Below, one piece after another: positions 19,467 through 26,676 of a DNA stretch of 62,669 nucleotides. Position numbers and translations under genes: made by a program. The stretch covers positions 1-62,669 of the forward strand of contig CALEZT010000112.1 of assembly GCA_937927975.1 (NCBI GenBank), written 5' to 3'. The notes under the pieces were generated by a model. The model was not told the origin of the DNA and did no database searches. It saw only the letters and a list, made by a program, of their open reading frames with translations. This DNA comes from an uncultured Phycisphaerales bacterium (GTDB lineage: Bacteria; Planctomycetota; Phycisphaerae; Sedimentisphaerales; Anaerobacaceae). Positions within the stretch are counted from its first letter, which is position 1; every line of letters begins with the position of its first letter.

Positions 19467-20963
19467 ATGGCCGAAATCGTTGCACCGAAGACGCATCGTC
19501 ACGAGCTCAGCCGCGAGCTGGGTCTGATCGCCGCCATCGCTTGCGGGGTGGGCTCGATGATCGGGTCGGGCATCTTCAAGAAGCCCGGGTTGATGGCCGC
19601 CCAGTTGGGCTCGCCGGAGTTGCTCGTTCTCGTCTGGGTCGTGGCCGGCGTCATGACGCTCTTCGGGGCCCTCTCCATCGCGGAGATCTCCGGCATGTTC
19701 CGCGATCCCGGCGGCCAGTACATCTACTTCAACAAGGGCTACAACCGATTCGTCGGCTACCTTTACGGCTGGGCGGTCTTCGTCGTCATTCAGACCGGCT
19801 CCATCGCGTCGATCGCGTACGTCTTCTCGGATTCGCTGAACTACTTCGTCCCGCTGCCACGACTGCCTGCGGCCTGGGAGCAGTGGACGATTCCCATACC
19901 CTTCATCGGCGCGATGACGCCTTTCAAGTTCCTCGGCCTGAAGCTCTCGACCATCGCTTTGGTAATGTTCCTGACCGGGATCAACTACCTGGGCGTCAAG
20001 CTCGGCAGCGCAATCCAAGTCGTCTTCGCGGCGATGAAGGTCGCGATCATTCTGGGCATCGTTGTGCTGGCCTTCTCCCTGGGACAGGGCGACCTGGCGA
20101 ACCTCACTCGCTCGGCGGCCGACGTCGAGTCCGGCCCGGTCGGCTCCACCTCGGTCTTCCTCCTCATCATCATGGCGATGGCGGGCGCCTTCTGGGCCTA
20201 TGACGGGTGGATCAACGTCACCTACATGTCCGGCGAGATCCGCGACGTCCAGCGCAACTTGCCCAGGTCCATGGCCATCGCGGTCATGATCGTGGTCGGC
20301 GTCTACGTCCTGGTGAACCTGGCGTACATCTACGTGATCCCGGTCGACCGGATCGCGGAGAACTACCGTGCGGCCGAGGCGAGCGGCGGCGGCTACATCG
20401 TCGCCATCGACGTCGCCAACACCTTCCACGGCCGATGGGGCGGCGCGATCATCGCGGCGGCCATCATGGTCTCGACCTTCGGGGCCGTCAACGGAACGAC
20501 GATGATGTCGGCACGGGTCTATTTCGCCATGGCGAGGGAGGGCCTGTTCTTCCGCAGCCTGGGCGAGGTGCACCCGCGGTTCCGCACGCCGGGCCGGTCG
20601 CTCCTGGTGCAAGGGGGCTGGGCGTCGGTCCTCATTCTCAGCGGCACCTTCGACCAGCTCACGGACATGCTGATCTTCGTGAGCTGGGTCTTCTACGGCC
20701 TGGCTGCCGCCAGCGTCTTCACGCTCCGCCGGCGGATGCCCGACACGCCGCGACCGTACAAGGTCTGGGGCTACCCCTGGACGCCGATCCTGTTCATCGT
20801 GTTTGCAGCGATCTACGTCGTCTTCACGCTCTATTCGGACATCCTGAGTTTCCGCAAGGGCGAGACGCCGCTGATCAATTCGCTGATGGGCCTGGTCTGG
20901 GTCGCCCTGGGCATCCCGGGCTACCTCTACTGGAGCTACAAGAAAGACCGCCAGCCCGCGTAG
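19467..20963 (+). CDS. APC-family amino acid permease
   Basis: 498 residues with about 12 membrane segments. Helix 1 carries GVGSMIGSGIFKKPG, the APC signature with the unwound GSG motif. WAYDGWINVTYMSGEIRDVQRNLPRS matches the helix 6-7 region of the LAT/YfnA-like branch. The start follows GAAGGAGCCCT. It differs from the permease at 11565 in length and sequence, so they are not a recent duplicate. The substrate is unknown, probably a neutral amino acid. A TACAAT box near 19433 is the only promoter hint. Confidence 0.87.
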   Translation: MAEIVAPKTHRHELSRELGLIAAIACGVGSMIGSGIFKKPGLMAAQLGSPELLVLVWVVAGVMTLFGALSIAEISGMFRDPGGQYIYFNKGYNRFVGYLYGWAVFVVIQTGSIASIAYVFSDSLNYFVPLPRLPAAWEQWTIPIPFIGAMTPFKFLGLKLSTIALVMFLTGINYLGVKLGSAIQVVFAAMKVAIILGIVVLAFSLGQGDLANLTRSAADVESGPVGSTSVFLLIIMAMAGAFWAYDGWINVTYMSGEIRDVQRNLPRSMAIAVMIVVGVYVLVNLAYIYVIPVDRIAENYRAAEASGGGYIVAIDVANTFHGRWGGAIIAAAIMVSTFGAVNGTTMMSARVYFAMAREGLFFRSLGEVHPRFRTPGRSLLVQGGWASVLILSGTFDQLTDMLIFVSWVFYGLAAASVFTLRRRMPDTPRPYKVWGYPWTPILFIVFAAIYVVFTLYSDILSFRKGETPLINSLMGLVWVALGIPGYLYWSYKKDRQPA

Positions 20964-20984
20964 GATCTTCGGTCAGGGTTCCGG

Positions 20985-21626
20985 TCAGGTCTGTTCCTTC
21001 TCCCATGTGTCAAACTCCCCCTCCTGTGGGGGCTTGCGCTTGTATCCCTCCCTGTGCATCTGCTCCAGGTAGTTGGTCCTGAGTTGGCGCAAGCGATCTA
21101 GGATCTCGGGAGCGTCTTTGACCTGGCTCAGGGGCTCCAATTGATCGAAGACGTACTTCCAGTCGAGACGAGCTTGCTGGCGTATGATGATTGTCTCCAC
21201 GTCCGCCCAGTCCCTGGGGCGGTTTGCGAATGACTTGAGGACAACCAGATCCTCCGCTGAACACGTCAGGAGAGACAAGCCAGGCAGGAACTCATGGCGG
21301 GTCGCTCTTGAAACAGCCAGCTCTTCGAAGGGAATCCCCCCAAGTGCTGCATCGATCGGAATCTCGTCGGGAGACTGGAGCAGGAGAGTTCTATGCTTCA
21401 GGGCAAACTCCCGGCCGTTGGGAATCCGTACGCGATACCGGGCCAGCAGCGCGTCGATGTAGGCAGCTTCGTTGCCGAAGCCAGTGAGGATCGTCAGGTC
21501 AACATCGTTCGTCAGTCGCGGCTGGCCCCACCGTTGCAGGGCAATGCCGCCGATGAAACAGTACTTCCAACTCTGTTCCACAAGAAAGGCTTCCAGTTCT
21601 GCGGCGGCATGGAATAGTGGTTTCAC
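20985..21626 (-). CDS. AbiEii-like nucleotidyltransferase
   Basis: 213 residues using GTG as start; the GTG overlaps the TGA of the upstream gene (GTGA). The nucleotidyltransferase motifs are G26-G27 in CFIGGIALQRWG and D41/D43 in RLTNDVDLTIL, as in the MNT/AbiEii superfamily. The segment SAEDLVVLKSFANRPRDWADVE is typical of this group. AbiEii-type proteins act as toxins in type IV toxin-antitoxin or abortive infection systems, but many relatives are uncharacterised. The coupled small upstream gene would be the partner. Confidence 0.72.
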   Translation of the reverse strand: MKPLFHAAAELEAFLVEQSWKYCFIGGIALQRWGQPRLTNDVDLTILTGFGNEAAYIDALLARYRVRIPNGREFALKHRTLLLQSPDEIPIDAALGGIPFEELAVSRATRHEFLPGLSLLTCSAEDLVVLKSFANRPRDWADVETIIIRQQARLDWKYVFDQLEPLSQVKDAPEILDRLRQLRTNYLEQMHREGYKRKPPQEGEFDTWEKEQT

Positions 21627-21847
21627 GGTCGTAACCTTGCGAACAAGCGTTGTTGCTCGACGAGGCCGGAGGTTGCCGGCGGTTTCCACTGACGCCGGGC
21701 GGATTCGAAGGCGTCGGACAGTTGCTCGATGGCGGCTGCGGTGTCGCTGTTGCGGATCTCCTCGGCACGCAACCGTTCGAGCTGCCGATCTGCCTGCCGC
21801 CAGTTCTCGACCCAGCGGCGTACGAGTTGTTCCTGCGCTTTGTCCAT
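21623..21847 (-). CDS. Small partner protein of the nucleotidyltransferase
   Basis: 74 residues, almost wholly helical and charged (EQLVRRWVENWRQADRQLERLRAEEI). No family is recognised with certainty. It overlaps the nucleotidyltransferase start by 4 bp, so the two are translationally coupled. An antitoxin-like or complex-forming role is inferred from position only. Confidence 0.6.
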   Translation of the reverse strand: MDKAQEQLVRRWVENWRQADRQLERLRAEEIRNSDTAAAIEQLSDAFESARRQWKPPATSGLVEQQRLFARLRP

Positions 21848-21984
21848 GGCTCCATTCTACCGGAAATTCACTCCCATGGATAGCGGAAGAGCGCGGTCTT
21901 CAGGGTGCATGGCGGCGGTTCTGGCCCACGACGGGTTTATCCGCATGGGTCCAAGCCCATCCTGCAAATCCTGCAGGGAAGAAG

Positions 21985-22032
21985 CGAGGCCAAGATGGCC
22001 TCGCGACGCAAGGGCGGGACACCCTGGCCACA
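21985..22032 (+). repeat. Dispersed repeat C, copy 2
   Basis: Nearly the same 48-bp unit as at 5562-5610, in the same orientation, with GAGGCCAAGATGGCCTC followed by GGGCGGGACACCC. Just beyond it, at 22083-22117, lies a copy of the TTCACACTTCGAAC form of the GAAGTTTGAAG family. Confidence 0.8.
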
Positions 22033-22121
22033 GTGGAACCGCCCCCACATTCTGTCAGAGGCCGGCCCCTGGACGCCGTCGCTTCCGGCTTCACACTTCA
22101 CACTTCGAACTTGACACTCTC

Positions 22122-23057
22122 TTATCCGACCAGGCCGGGGATGAGGAGGCCGCCGGCGAGGGTGAGGCTGCCGACGTTGTGCAGGAGGATCGTGAGCTGG
22201 TTGGCGCGGTACAGGCCCGGCTTGACGAGGTCCGCGGGGTTGGCCGCACGCATGGCGAAGATCGCGAAGGGCAGCGTCAGGAGGTAGAAGAGCCCTGCGA
22301 AGAAGGTCGCGTTTCGCGTGAGCATGAGGGTAGCCGCGATGTAGGTGGCGATCATCGACCAGCGGTAGATGACGACGCAGGCCGGGACGCCCAGGGCGAC
22401 GACCATCGTTCGTTTGCCGACCTGGCGGTCGGCGGGAAGGTCCGGGAATTCATTGATCAGGATCACCAGGAAGATCAGAATCGCGACGATCACGGCCGGC
22501 AGAAGCGGCAGCCAGTCGATCGACTGCGCCTGGAGGTAGTACGAGCCGTAGACCGGCAGGACGCCGAACAGAAAGCCGATCAGGACCTCTCCGACGCCGC
22601 GATAGCCCAACTGGATGGGTTTGGCGGTGTAGAAGAACGCGCCGAGCACGCCGACGACGCCGATGCCGAGGACAAAGAGGCTCCCGGTCATGGCGACGAT
22701 GATCAGTCCGATCGCGCAGCCGAAGGCCAGGTAGCCCAGACCCGCCAGGAGGGTGGCTTTGGGCGAGAGGATGCCTCGCTGGATGTACTGCCGGCCGCCG
22801 GAGAAGGGGGTGGGGTGCTCGTTCACCCAGTCGTTCCGCGAGAGGTGGTCGAAGTAGTCGTTGACGACGTTGGCCCCGGCGTGCAGGGCCATGATCGAGA
22901 TCGTCGCCAGGAGGAACAGGCCCACGTTGAAGCTGCCGGTCACGGCGTACCCCAGCGCCGAGCCCACCAGCACGGGGGCGGCGCTGGCTCCCAGGTACTG
23001 GGGTCGGGAAGCCAGAAGGATCACGCTCAACTCAGCGGGCAACGCATGGATTCTCAT
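22122..23057 (-). CDS. UbiA-family prenyltransferase (MenA-like)
   Basis: 311 residues and about eight membrane helices. The first aspartate motif is NDYFDHLSRND and the second is EFPDLPADRQVGKRT, the pair that binds prenyl diphosphate through magnesium. The opening ASRPQYLGASAAPVLVG resembles 1,4-dihydroxy-2-naphthoate polyprenyltransferase (MenA), so a role in menaquinone synthesis is the most likely one. No other quinone gene is nearby, so another aromatic acceptor cannot be excluded. Confidence 0.8.
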   Translation of the reverse strand: MRIHALPAELSVILLASRPQYLGASAAPVLVGSALGYAVTGSFNVGLFLLATISIMALHAGANVVNDYFDHLSRNDWVNEHPTPFSGGRQYIQRGILSPKATLLAGLGYLAFGCAIGLIIVAMTGSLFVLGIGVVGVLGAFFYTAKPIQLGYRGVGEVLIGFLFGVLPVYGSYYLQAQSIDWLPLLPAVIVAILIFLVILINEFPDLPADRQVGKRTMVVALGVPACVVIYRWSMIATYIAATLMLTRNATFFAGLFYLLTLPFAIFAMRAANPADLVKPGLYRANQLTILLHNVGSLTLAGGLLIPGLVG

Positions 23058-23290
23058 GACGGTCTTTCCAACGGCGACTGCATTTCGATACCGGCAGGAG
23101 ACCCGATTGTATCCGCCTGGGCGTCGGTGTCAACCGGGGGATCGAGCCTGTCAGGCGTCGGCCGCTCCTGCCACCCTGGCAGAATCGCGAGAGCCGCCTG
23201 CAATTTTGCCAGATGCCTGCGAAGGAGGAATGCTTTCGTAAGTACTTGTAAAATAAGTATTTGTGAAATGGTCGCAACGGACGGGCCCGG

Positions 23291-23306
23291 TGGCACGGCA
23301 TTTGCA
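23291..23306 (+). promoter_or_regulatory. Sigma-54-type (-24/-12) promoter
   Basis: TGGCACGGCATTTGCA fits the consensus TGGCACR-N4-TTGCW at every defined position, with GG and GC spaced 10 bp apart. Transcription would start near 23316, about 15 nt before the ATG of the receiver-like gene. Such promoters need RpoN and an enhancer-binding activator, neither of which is in this window. Confidence 0.7.
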
Positions 23307-23330
23307 ACATTCCTTCGATACGGTGTATCT

Positions 23331-23744
23331 ATGGCTACTCAATGGTCACAAGTCGGTGATGTGAACGTGCTGGCCAGTCCGGCGGACTGGGCTTGGCCGG
23401 ACGCGGTGCGCAACATCTTCAAGCCTCGCGGCGTGAACCTGCTGATGGCCGAGAACGCCGGGGAGTTCGTCAACATCATCGCGACGACGCGGATCCACAC
23501 GGCCATCGTCGACGCGGATTCCCAGCGGTCCAGCGGGTTGACCACGATCAAGATCATCCGCCGGGATTACCCGCTGGTGCCTTGCATCGTTCTGACGCAC
23601 AAGGCCGACAAGGAGCTTCTGGGCAAGGCCCTGCAGCTCGACGCCGCCGGGGTGATCGCCAAACCGGTGAACATGGACATCCTGCAGCAGTTGCTCAACC
23701 GCGTGTTCCTCAAGCGGTACAACAGCGATCTGTTCGCACGATGA
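23331..23744 (+). CDS. Receiver-like (response regulator) single-domain protein
   Basis: 137 residues. The C-terminal two thirds look like a CheY-type receiver: IHTAIVDADSQRSSGL has the spacing of the phosphorylation site (D61 to G69), followed by CIVLTH with a threonine at about T89 and IAKPVN with K111. The N-terminal acidic pair that binds magnesium is not apparent in the first strand (VNVLASPADW), so phosphorylation may be altered. There is no output domain. It lies directly behind a sigma-54-type promoter and ahead of groES on the same strand. No strong ribosome binding site is seen before the ATG. Confidence 0.65.
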   Translation: MATQWSQVGDVNVLASPADWAWPDAVRNIFKPRGVNLLMAENAGEFVNIIATTRIHTAIVDADSQRSSGLTTIKIIRRDYPLVPCIVLTHKADKELLGKALQLDAAGVIAKPVNMDILQQLLNRVFLKRYNSDLFAR

Positions 23745-23763
23745 AGACAAGTAGAGAAGTGGA

Positions 23764-23937
23764 GTTTTTGGAAAATGGACAATCAGGCCTACTTTGGGAG
23801 TGAAAGATCGCGATTCTTGATTTTTCATTCCCAAATCTTGGCCGTCGGATGGAGAACGATATGGACCGATTCTTCAAGGAAATCGTGAAACGGATTTCCT
23901 TGAAGAATATAGGCCTGATTGTCCATTTTCCAAAAAC
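23764..23937 (+). other. 174-bp element with three nested inverted repeats
   Basis: The outer arms are 28 bp and perfect (23764-23791 with 23910-23937; core AATGGACAATCAGGCCTA). Inside lie two further hairpins: TTTGGGAGTGAAA with TTTCATTCCCAAA (23793-23805 / 23823-23835, one mismatch) and ATTCTTCAAGGAAATC with its perfect complement (23869-23884 / 23893-23908). As RNA or cruciform DNA it would fold into a three-way junction. It is much less GC-rich than its flanks. It may be a small non-autonomous mobile element or a structured leader of groESL. Confidence 0.8.
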
Positions 23938-23987
23938 CGCATAGAAAGTGACTGATACCGTAGACCAATGGAAAGGAGCAAGGACAC

Positions 23988-24278
23988 ATGAAGATTCGAC
24001 CCTTGGGAGATAAGGTGCTTGTAGAGCGCGTCGAGGCGGAAGCGAAGACGGCCGGCGGGATCGTGCTGCCGGACACCGCCAAGGAGAAGCCGCAGCGAGG
24101 CAACGTCGTCAGCGTCGGCGAAGGCAAGATGCTCGAAGACGGCACCCGCAGGCCCGTCCAGGTCAAGAAGGGCGACCTGGTGCTCTTCACCAGCTACGCC
24201 GGCAGCGACATCAAGGTCGACGGCAAAGAGTACCTGATCATGGACGAATCCGACATCATGGCCGTCATTGAAAAGTGA
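23988..24278 (+). CDS. groES: Co-chaperonin GroES
   Basis: 96 residues, the normal length. [27 protein letters not shown] and the C-terminal [15 protein letters not shown] are diagnostic. The mobile loop that binds GroEL carries GGIVLPD, as usual. GGAAAGGAGC precedes the ATG. No CIRCE operator (TTAGCACTC with its inverted partner) is present upstream; instead the nested inverted-repeat element lies 50 bp away. The gene is separated from groEL by a decayed insertion. Confidence 0.95.
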   Translation: MKIRPLGDKVLVERVEAEAKTAGGIVLPDTAKEKPQRGNVVSVGEGKMLEDGTRRPVQVKKGDLVLFTSYAGSDIKVDGKEYLIMDESDIMAVIEK

Positions 24279-24292
24279 GATCGTAAGAAATG

Positions 24293-24320
24293 TGAAGTTT
24301 GAAGTGTGAAGTTTCAAGTG
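24293..24320 (+). repeat. GAAGTTTGAAG repeat, left flank
   Basis: TGTGAAGTTTGAAGTGTGAAG and following bases, just after the groES stop. An inverted counterpart lies at 24637-24668. Other family members lie near 1774, 1901, 13433 and 22083. Confidence 0.7.
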
Positions 24321-24363
24321 GAAGAGAGACGCCTGGCGTTTGTGACCTGCGGAGGGAGAAAAC

Positions 24364-24627
24364 ATGTATCGCTCGTACGAGGATCTGGAGGTATGGCAGA
24401 GATCGGTTGACGCCGAAGGTGCAGAGCGGGATTCAAAAAAGGATTTCGTTCGATTCCTCCGGATCTCAAAAGGGTCGGCAGCGGAGTTGCGTACGCAGCT
24501 TCACATCGCAGAAAGGGCGAACGTCGTAAACGCTCAGTCCTGCGTCGCTGTCAAATCCGAGGTGACGGAGATCTCAAGAATGCTCCAGGGCTTGATCGCA
24601 AGCCTGAGAAGAGGCAACAAGCGATAG
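24364..24627 (+). pseudogene. Internally deleted four-helix-bundle (23S intervening-sequence type) protein
   Basis: The frame opens MYRSYEDLEVWQRSVD, the standard start of the four-helix-bundle family linked to 23S rRNA intervening sequences. It then jumps through DAEGAERDSKKDFVRFLRIS into the later part (SAAELRTQLHIAERAN, EISRMLQGLIASLRR). About 35-45 residues, including the usual SIPSNIAEG region, are missing, giving 87 residues instead of about 120. The frame is still open. It sits between groES and groEL and is flanked by short repeats in opposite orientation, consistent with an inserted, decaying cassette. Confidence 0.65.
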
Positions 24628-24636
24628 GATCTCTCT

Positions 24637-24668
24637 GACTTCAAACTTTAGACTTGAAACTTCAAACT
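24637..24668 (-). repeat. GAAGTTTGAAG repeat, right flank (inverted)
   Basis: CTTCAAACTTTAGACTTGAA and following bases are the inverted counterpart of 24293-24320. The two bracket the four-helix-bundle remnant. Confidence 0.7.
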
Positions 24669-24693
24669 CAGAGAAAGAAGGAGTAGCGAAAAC

Positions 24694-26316
24694 ATGGCAG
24701 CTAAGAAAATAGCTTTCGGAACCGACGCCCGTGCGGCGATCCGGGACGGCGTGAAGAAGTTGGCCGCCGCCGTCAAAGTGACCCTGGGTCCGGCCGGCCG
24801 GGTCGTCATTCTGGAGAAGTCGTTCGGCTCGCCGACCGTCACCAAGGACGGCGTGACCGTCGCGAAGGAAATCGAGCTCGAAGACGCCTATGAGAACATG
24901 GGCGCCCAGATGGTCAAGGAAGTGGCTTCCAAGACCTCGACCGTCGCAGGCGACGGCACCACCACCGCCACCATCCTGGCCGAAGCCATCTTCGAGGAGG
25001 GGCTCAAGAACATCACCGCCGGCGCCAACGCGATGCAGGTCAAGAAGGGCATCGACCTGGCCGTCGGGGCGATCGTGGACGAGCTGCACAAGATGAGCAC
25101 CGCGGTCGCGTCCAGCAAGCAGATCGAGCAGGTCGCGGTCTGCTCGGCCAACCAGGACTTCGAGGTCGGCAAGAAGCTGGCCGAGGCCATGGACAAGGTC
25201 GGCAAAGACGGCGTCATCACCGTCGACGAAGGCCAGTCGCTCGAGACCGAGGTCGAGCTGGTCGAAGGCATGCAGTTCGACAAGGGGTATCTGAGCCCGC
25301 ACTTCGTGAACCACCTCGAGAGCATGTCCGTCGTGCTCGACAAGCCGTACATCCTGGTCCACGAGAAGAAGATCAGCTCCGTCAAGAGCATGGTCCCGGT
25401 GCTGGAGAAGGTGGCCAAGCAGGGTCGTCCGCTGCTGCTGATCGCCGAGGACGTCGAGGGCGAGGCCCTGGCGACCCTCGTGGTCAACAAGCTCCGCGGC
25501 GTGCTGCAGGTGGCTGCGGTCAAGGCCCCCGGCTTCGGCGACCGCCGCAAGGCCCTGCTCAGCGACATCGCGGTCCTGACCGGCGCCGAGCCCATCTTTG
25601 AGGACCTCGGACTGGATCTCGAGAGCGTTGAACTCCGCCAGCTCGGCCAGGCCAAGCAGATCACCATCGACAAGGACAGCACCACGATCATCGAAGGCGC
25701 CGGCAAGACCGACGCGATCAAGGGCCGGATCGAGCAGATCAAGGCCGAGATCGACAAGTCGACCAGCGACTACGATATCGAGAAGCTCCAGGAGCGTCTG
25801 GCGAAACTGGCCGGCGGCGTCGCCAAGATCAACGTCGGCGCAGCGACCGAAGCCGAGATGAAAGAGAAGAAGGCCCGCGTCGAGGACGCGCTGCACGCCT
25901 GCCGGGCCGCGGTCGAGGAAGGCATCCTTCCCGGCGGCGGCACCGCCATGCTGCGTTGCCTGCCCGCGCTCGATAAGGTCAAGACCAAGGGCGACGAGCA
26001 GATCGGCGTGGACATCGTCCGTCGCGCGGTCCTGGCCCCGATCAAGCAGATCGCGCAGAACGCCGGCCTGGACGGCTCGATCGTCGCGCAGAAGGTCATC
26101 GAGAGCAAAGAGAAGAACTTCGGCTACGACGTGATCAGCAAGCAGTACGGCGACATGATCAAGGCCGGCGTGATCGTCCCGACGAAGGTCGAGCGGACCG
26201 CGCTGCAGAACGGCGCCTCGATCGCGTCCCTGCTGCTGACGACCGACGCGATCGTCAGCGAGATCCCCGAGAAGAAAGAGAAACCCGCGATGCCTCCGGG
26301 CGGCGGGATGTACTAA
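24694..26316 (+). CDS. groEL: Chaperonin GroEL
   Basis: 540 residues. The ATP-binding [14 protein letters not shown], the equatorial [16 protein letters not shown], the apical-domain segment [13 protein letters not shown] and the closing GGGMY tail are all present. With GroES it folds cytoplasmic proteins. AGAAAGAAGGAG stands upstream, so it has its own strong ribosome binding site despite the insertion between the genes. The sequence departs from the usual bacterial GroEL in places (for example [20 protein letters not shown] at the start), as expected for a planctomycete-type paralogue. Confidence 0.95.
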   Translation: MAAKKIAFGTDARAAIRDGVKKLAAAVKVTLGPAGRVVILEKSFGSPTVTKDGVTVAKEIELEDAYENMGAQMVKEVASKTSTVAGDGTTTATILAEAIFEEGLKNITAGANAMQVKKGIDLAVGAIVDELHKMSTAVASSKQIEQVAVCSANQDFEVGKKLAEAMDKVGKDGVITVDEGQSLETEVELVEGMQFDKGYLSPHFVNHLESMSVVLDKPYILVHEKKISSVKSMVPVLEKVAKQGRPLLLIAEDVEGEALATLVVNKLRGVLQVAAVKAPGFGDRRKALLSDIAVLTGAEPIFEDLGLDLESVELRQLGQAKQITIDKDSTTIIEGAGKTDAIKGRIEQIKAEIDKSTSDYDIEKLQERLAKLAGGVAKINVGAATEAEMKEKKARVEDALHACRAAVEEGILPGGGTAMLRCLPALDKVKTKGDEQIGVDIVRRAVLAPIKQIAQNAGLDGSIVAQKVIESKEKNFGYDVISKQYGDMIKAGVIVPTKVERTALQNGASIASLLLTTDAIVSEIPEKKEKPAMPPGGGMY

Positions 26317-26327
26317 AGATCCCAGGT

Positions 26328-26416
26328 CTTGCCTCCCGGCGGCTTTCCGCCGGCCGAGGCAAGGTTGGATATTCATAAGTGAACAGCGGGTCCCGGCAGC
26401 ATGGGACCCGCTGTTC
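26328..26416 (+). terminator. Two consecutive hairpins after groEL
   Basis: The first hairpin has outer arms CTTGCCTC / GAGGCAAG around GGCGG / CCGCC (26328-26363). The second has perfect 14-bp arms GAACAGCGGGTCCC / GGGACCCGCTGTTC (26381-26416) and is followed by CTTCGTTCTTC. They probably end the groESL transcript, although the T-tract is weak. Confidence 0.65.
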
Positions 26417-26676
26417 CTTCGTTCTTCACGCCCGTTCCGCAAAGGGTACATGACTACAGTTGCGCCGGCATCGTGGGCTGGCCGCATTCCCGGCGTGCGT
26501 TTATCGCTTTTGGGGTACCGGCGGAGGGAGAAAGCACAGGCAAGAACGGTCATGCACCCTTCCGCGAGGCTTCTTGTCTACATATCTTGATTTTGTCGGC
26601 AACCCGGTTAGAATGACTCTAGATTGTCGTAGCGGGAGGTTTTGCAGTCTTGTTGTTTCGTGACGGGAGTGGAGCT

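Noticed and set aside
23745..23987. CIRCE/HrcA operator upstream of groES
   Set aside because: No TTAGCACTC-N9-GAGTGCTAA or close variant is found; the inverted repeats there are unrelated.
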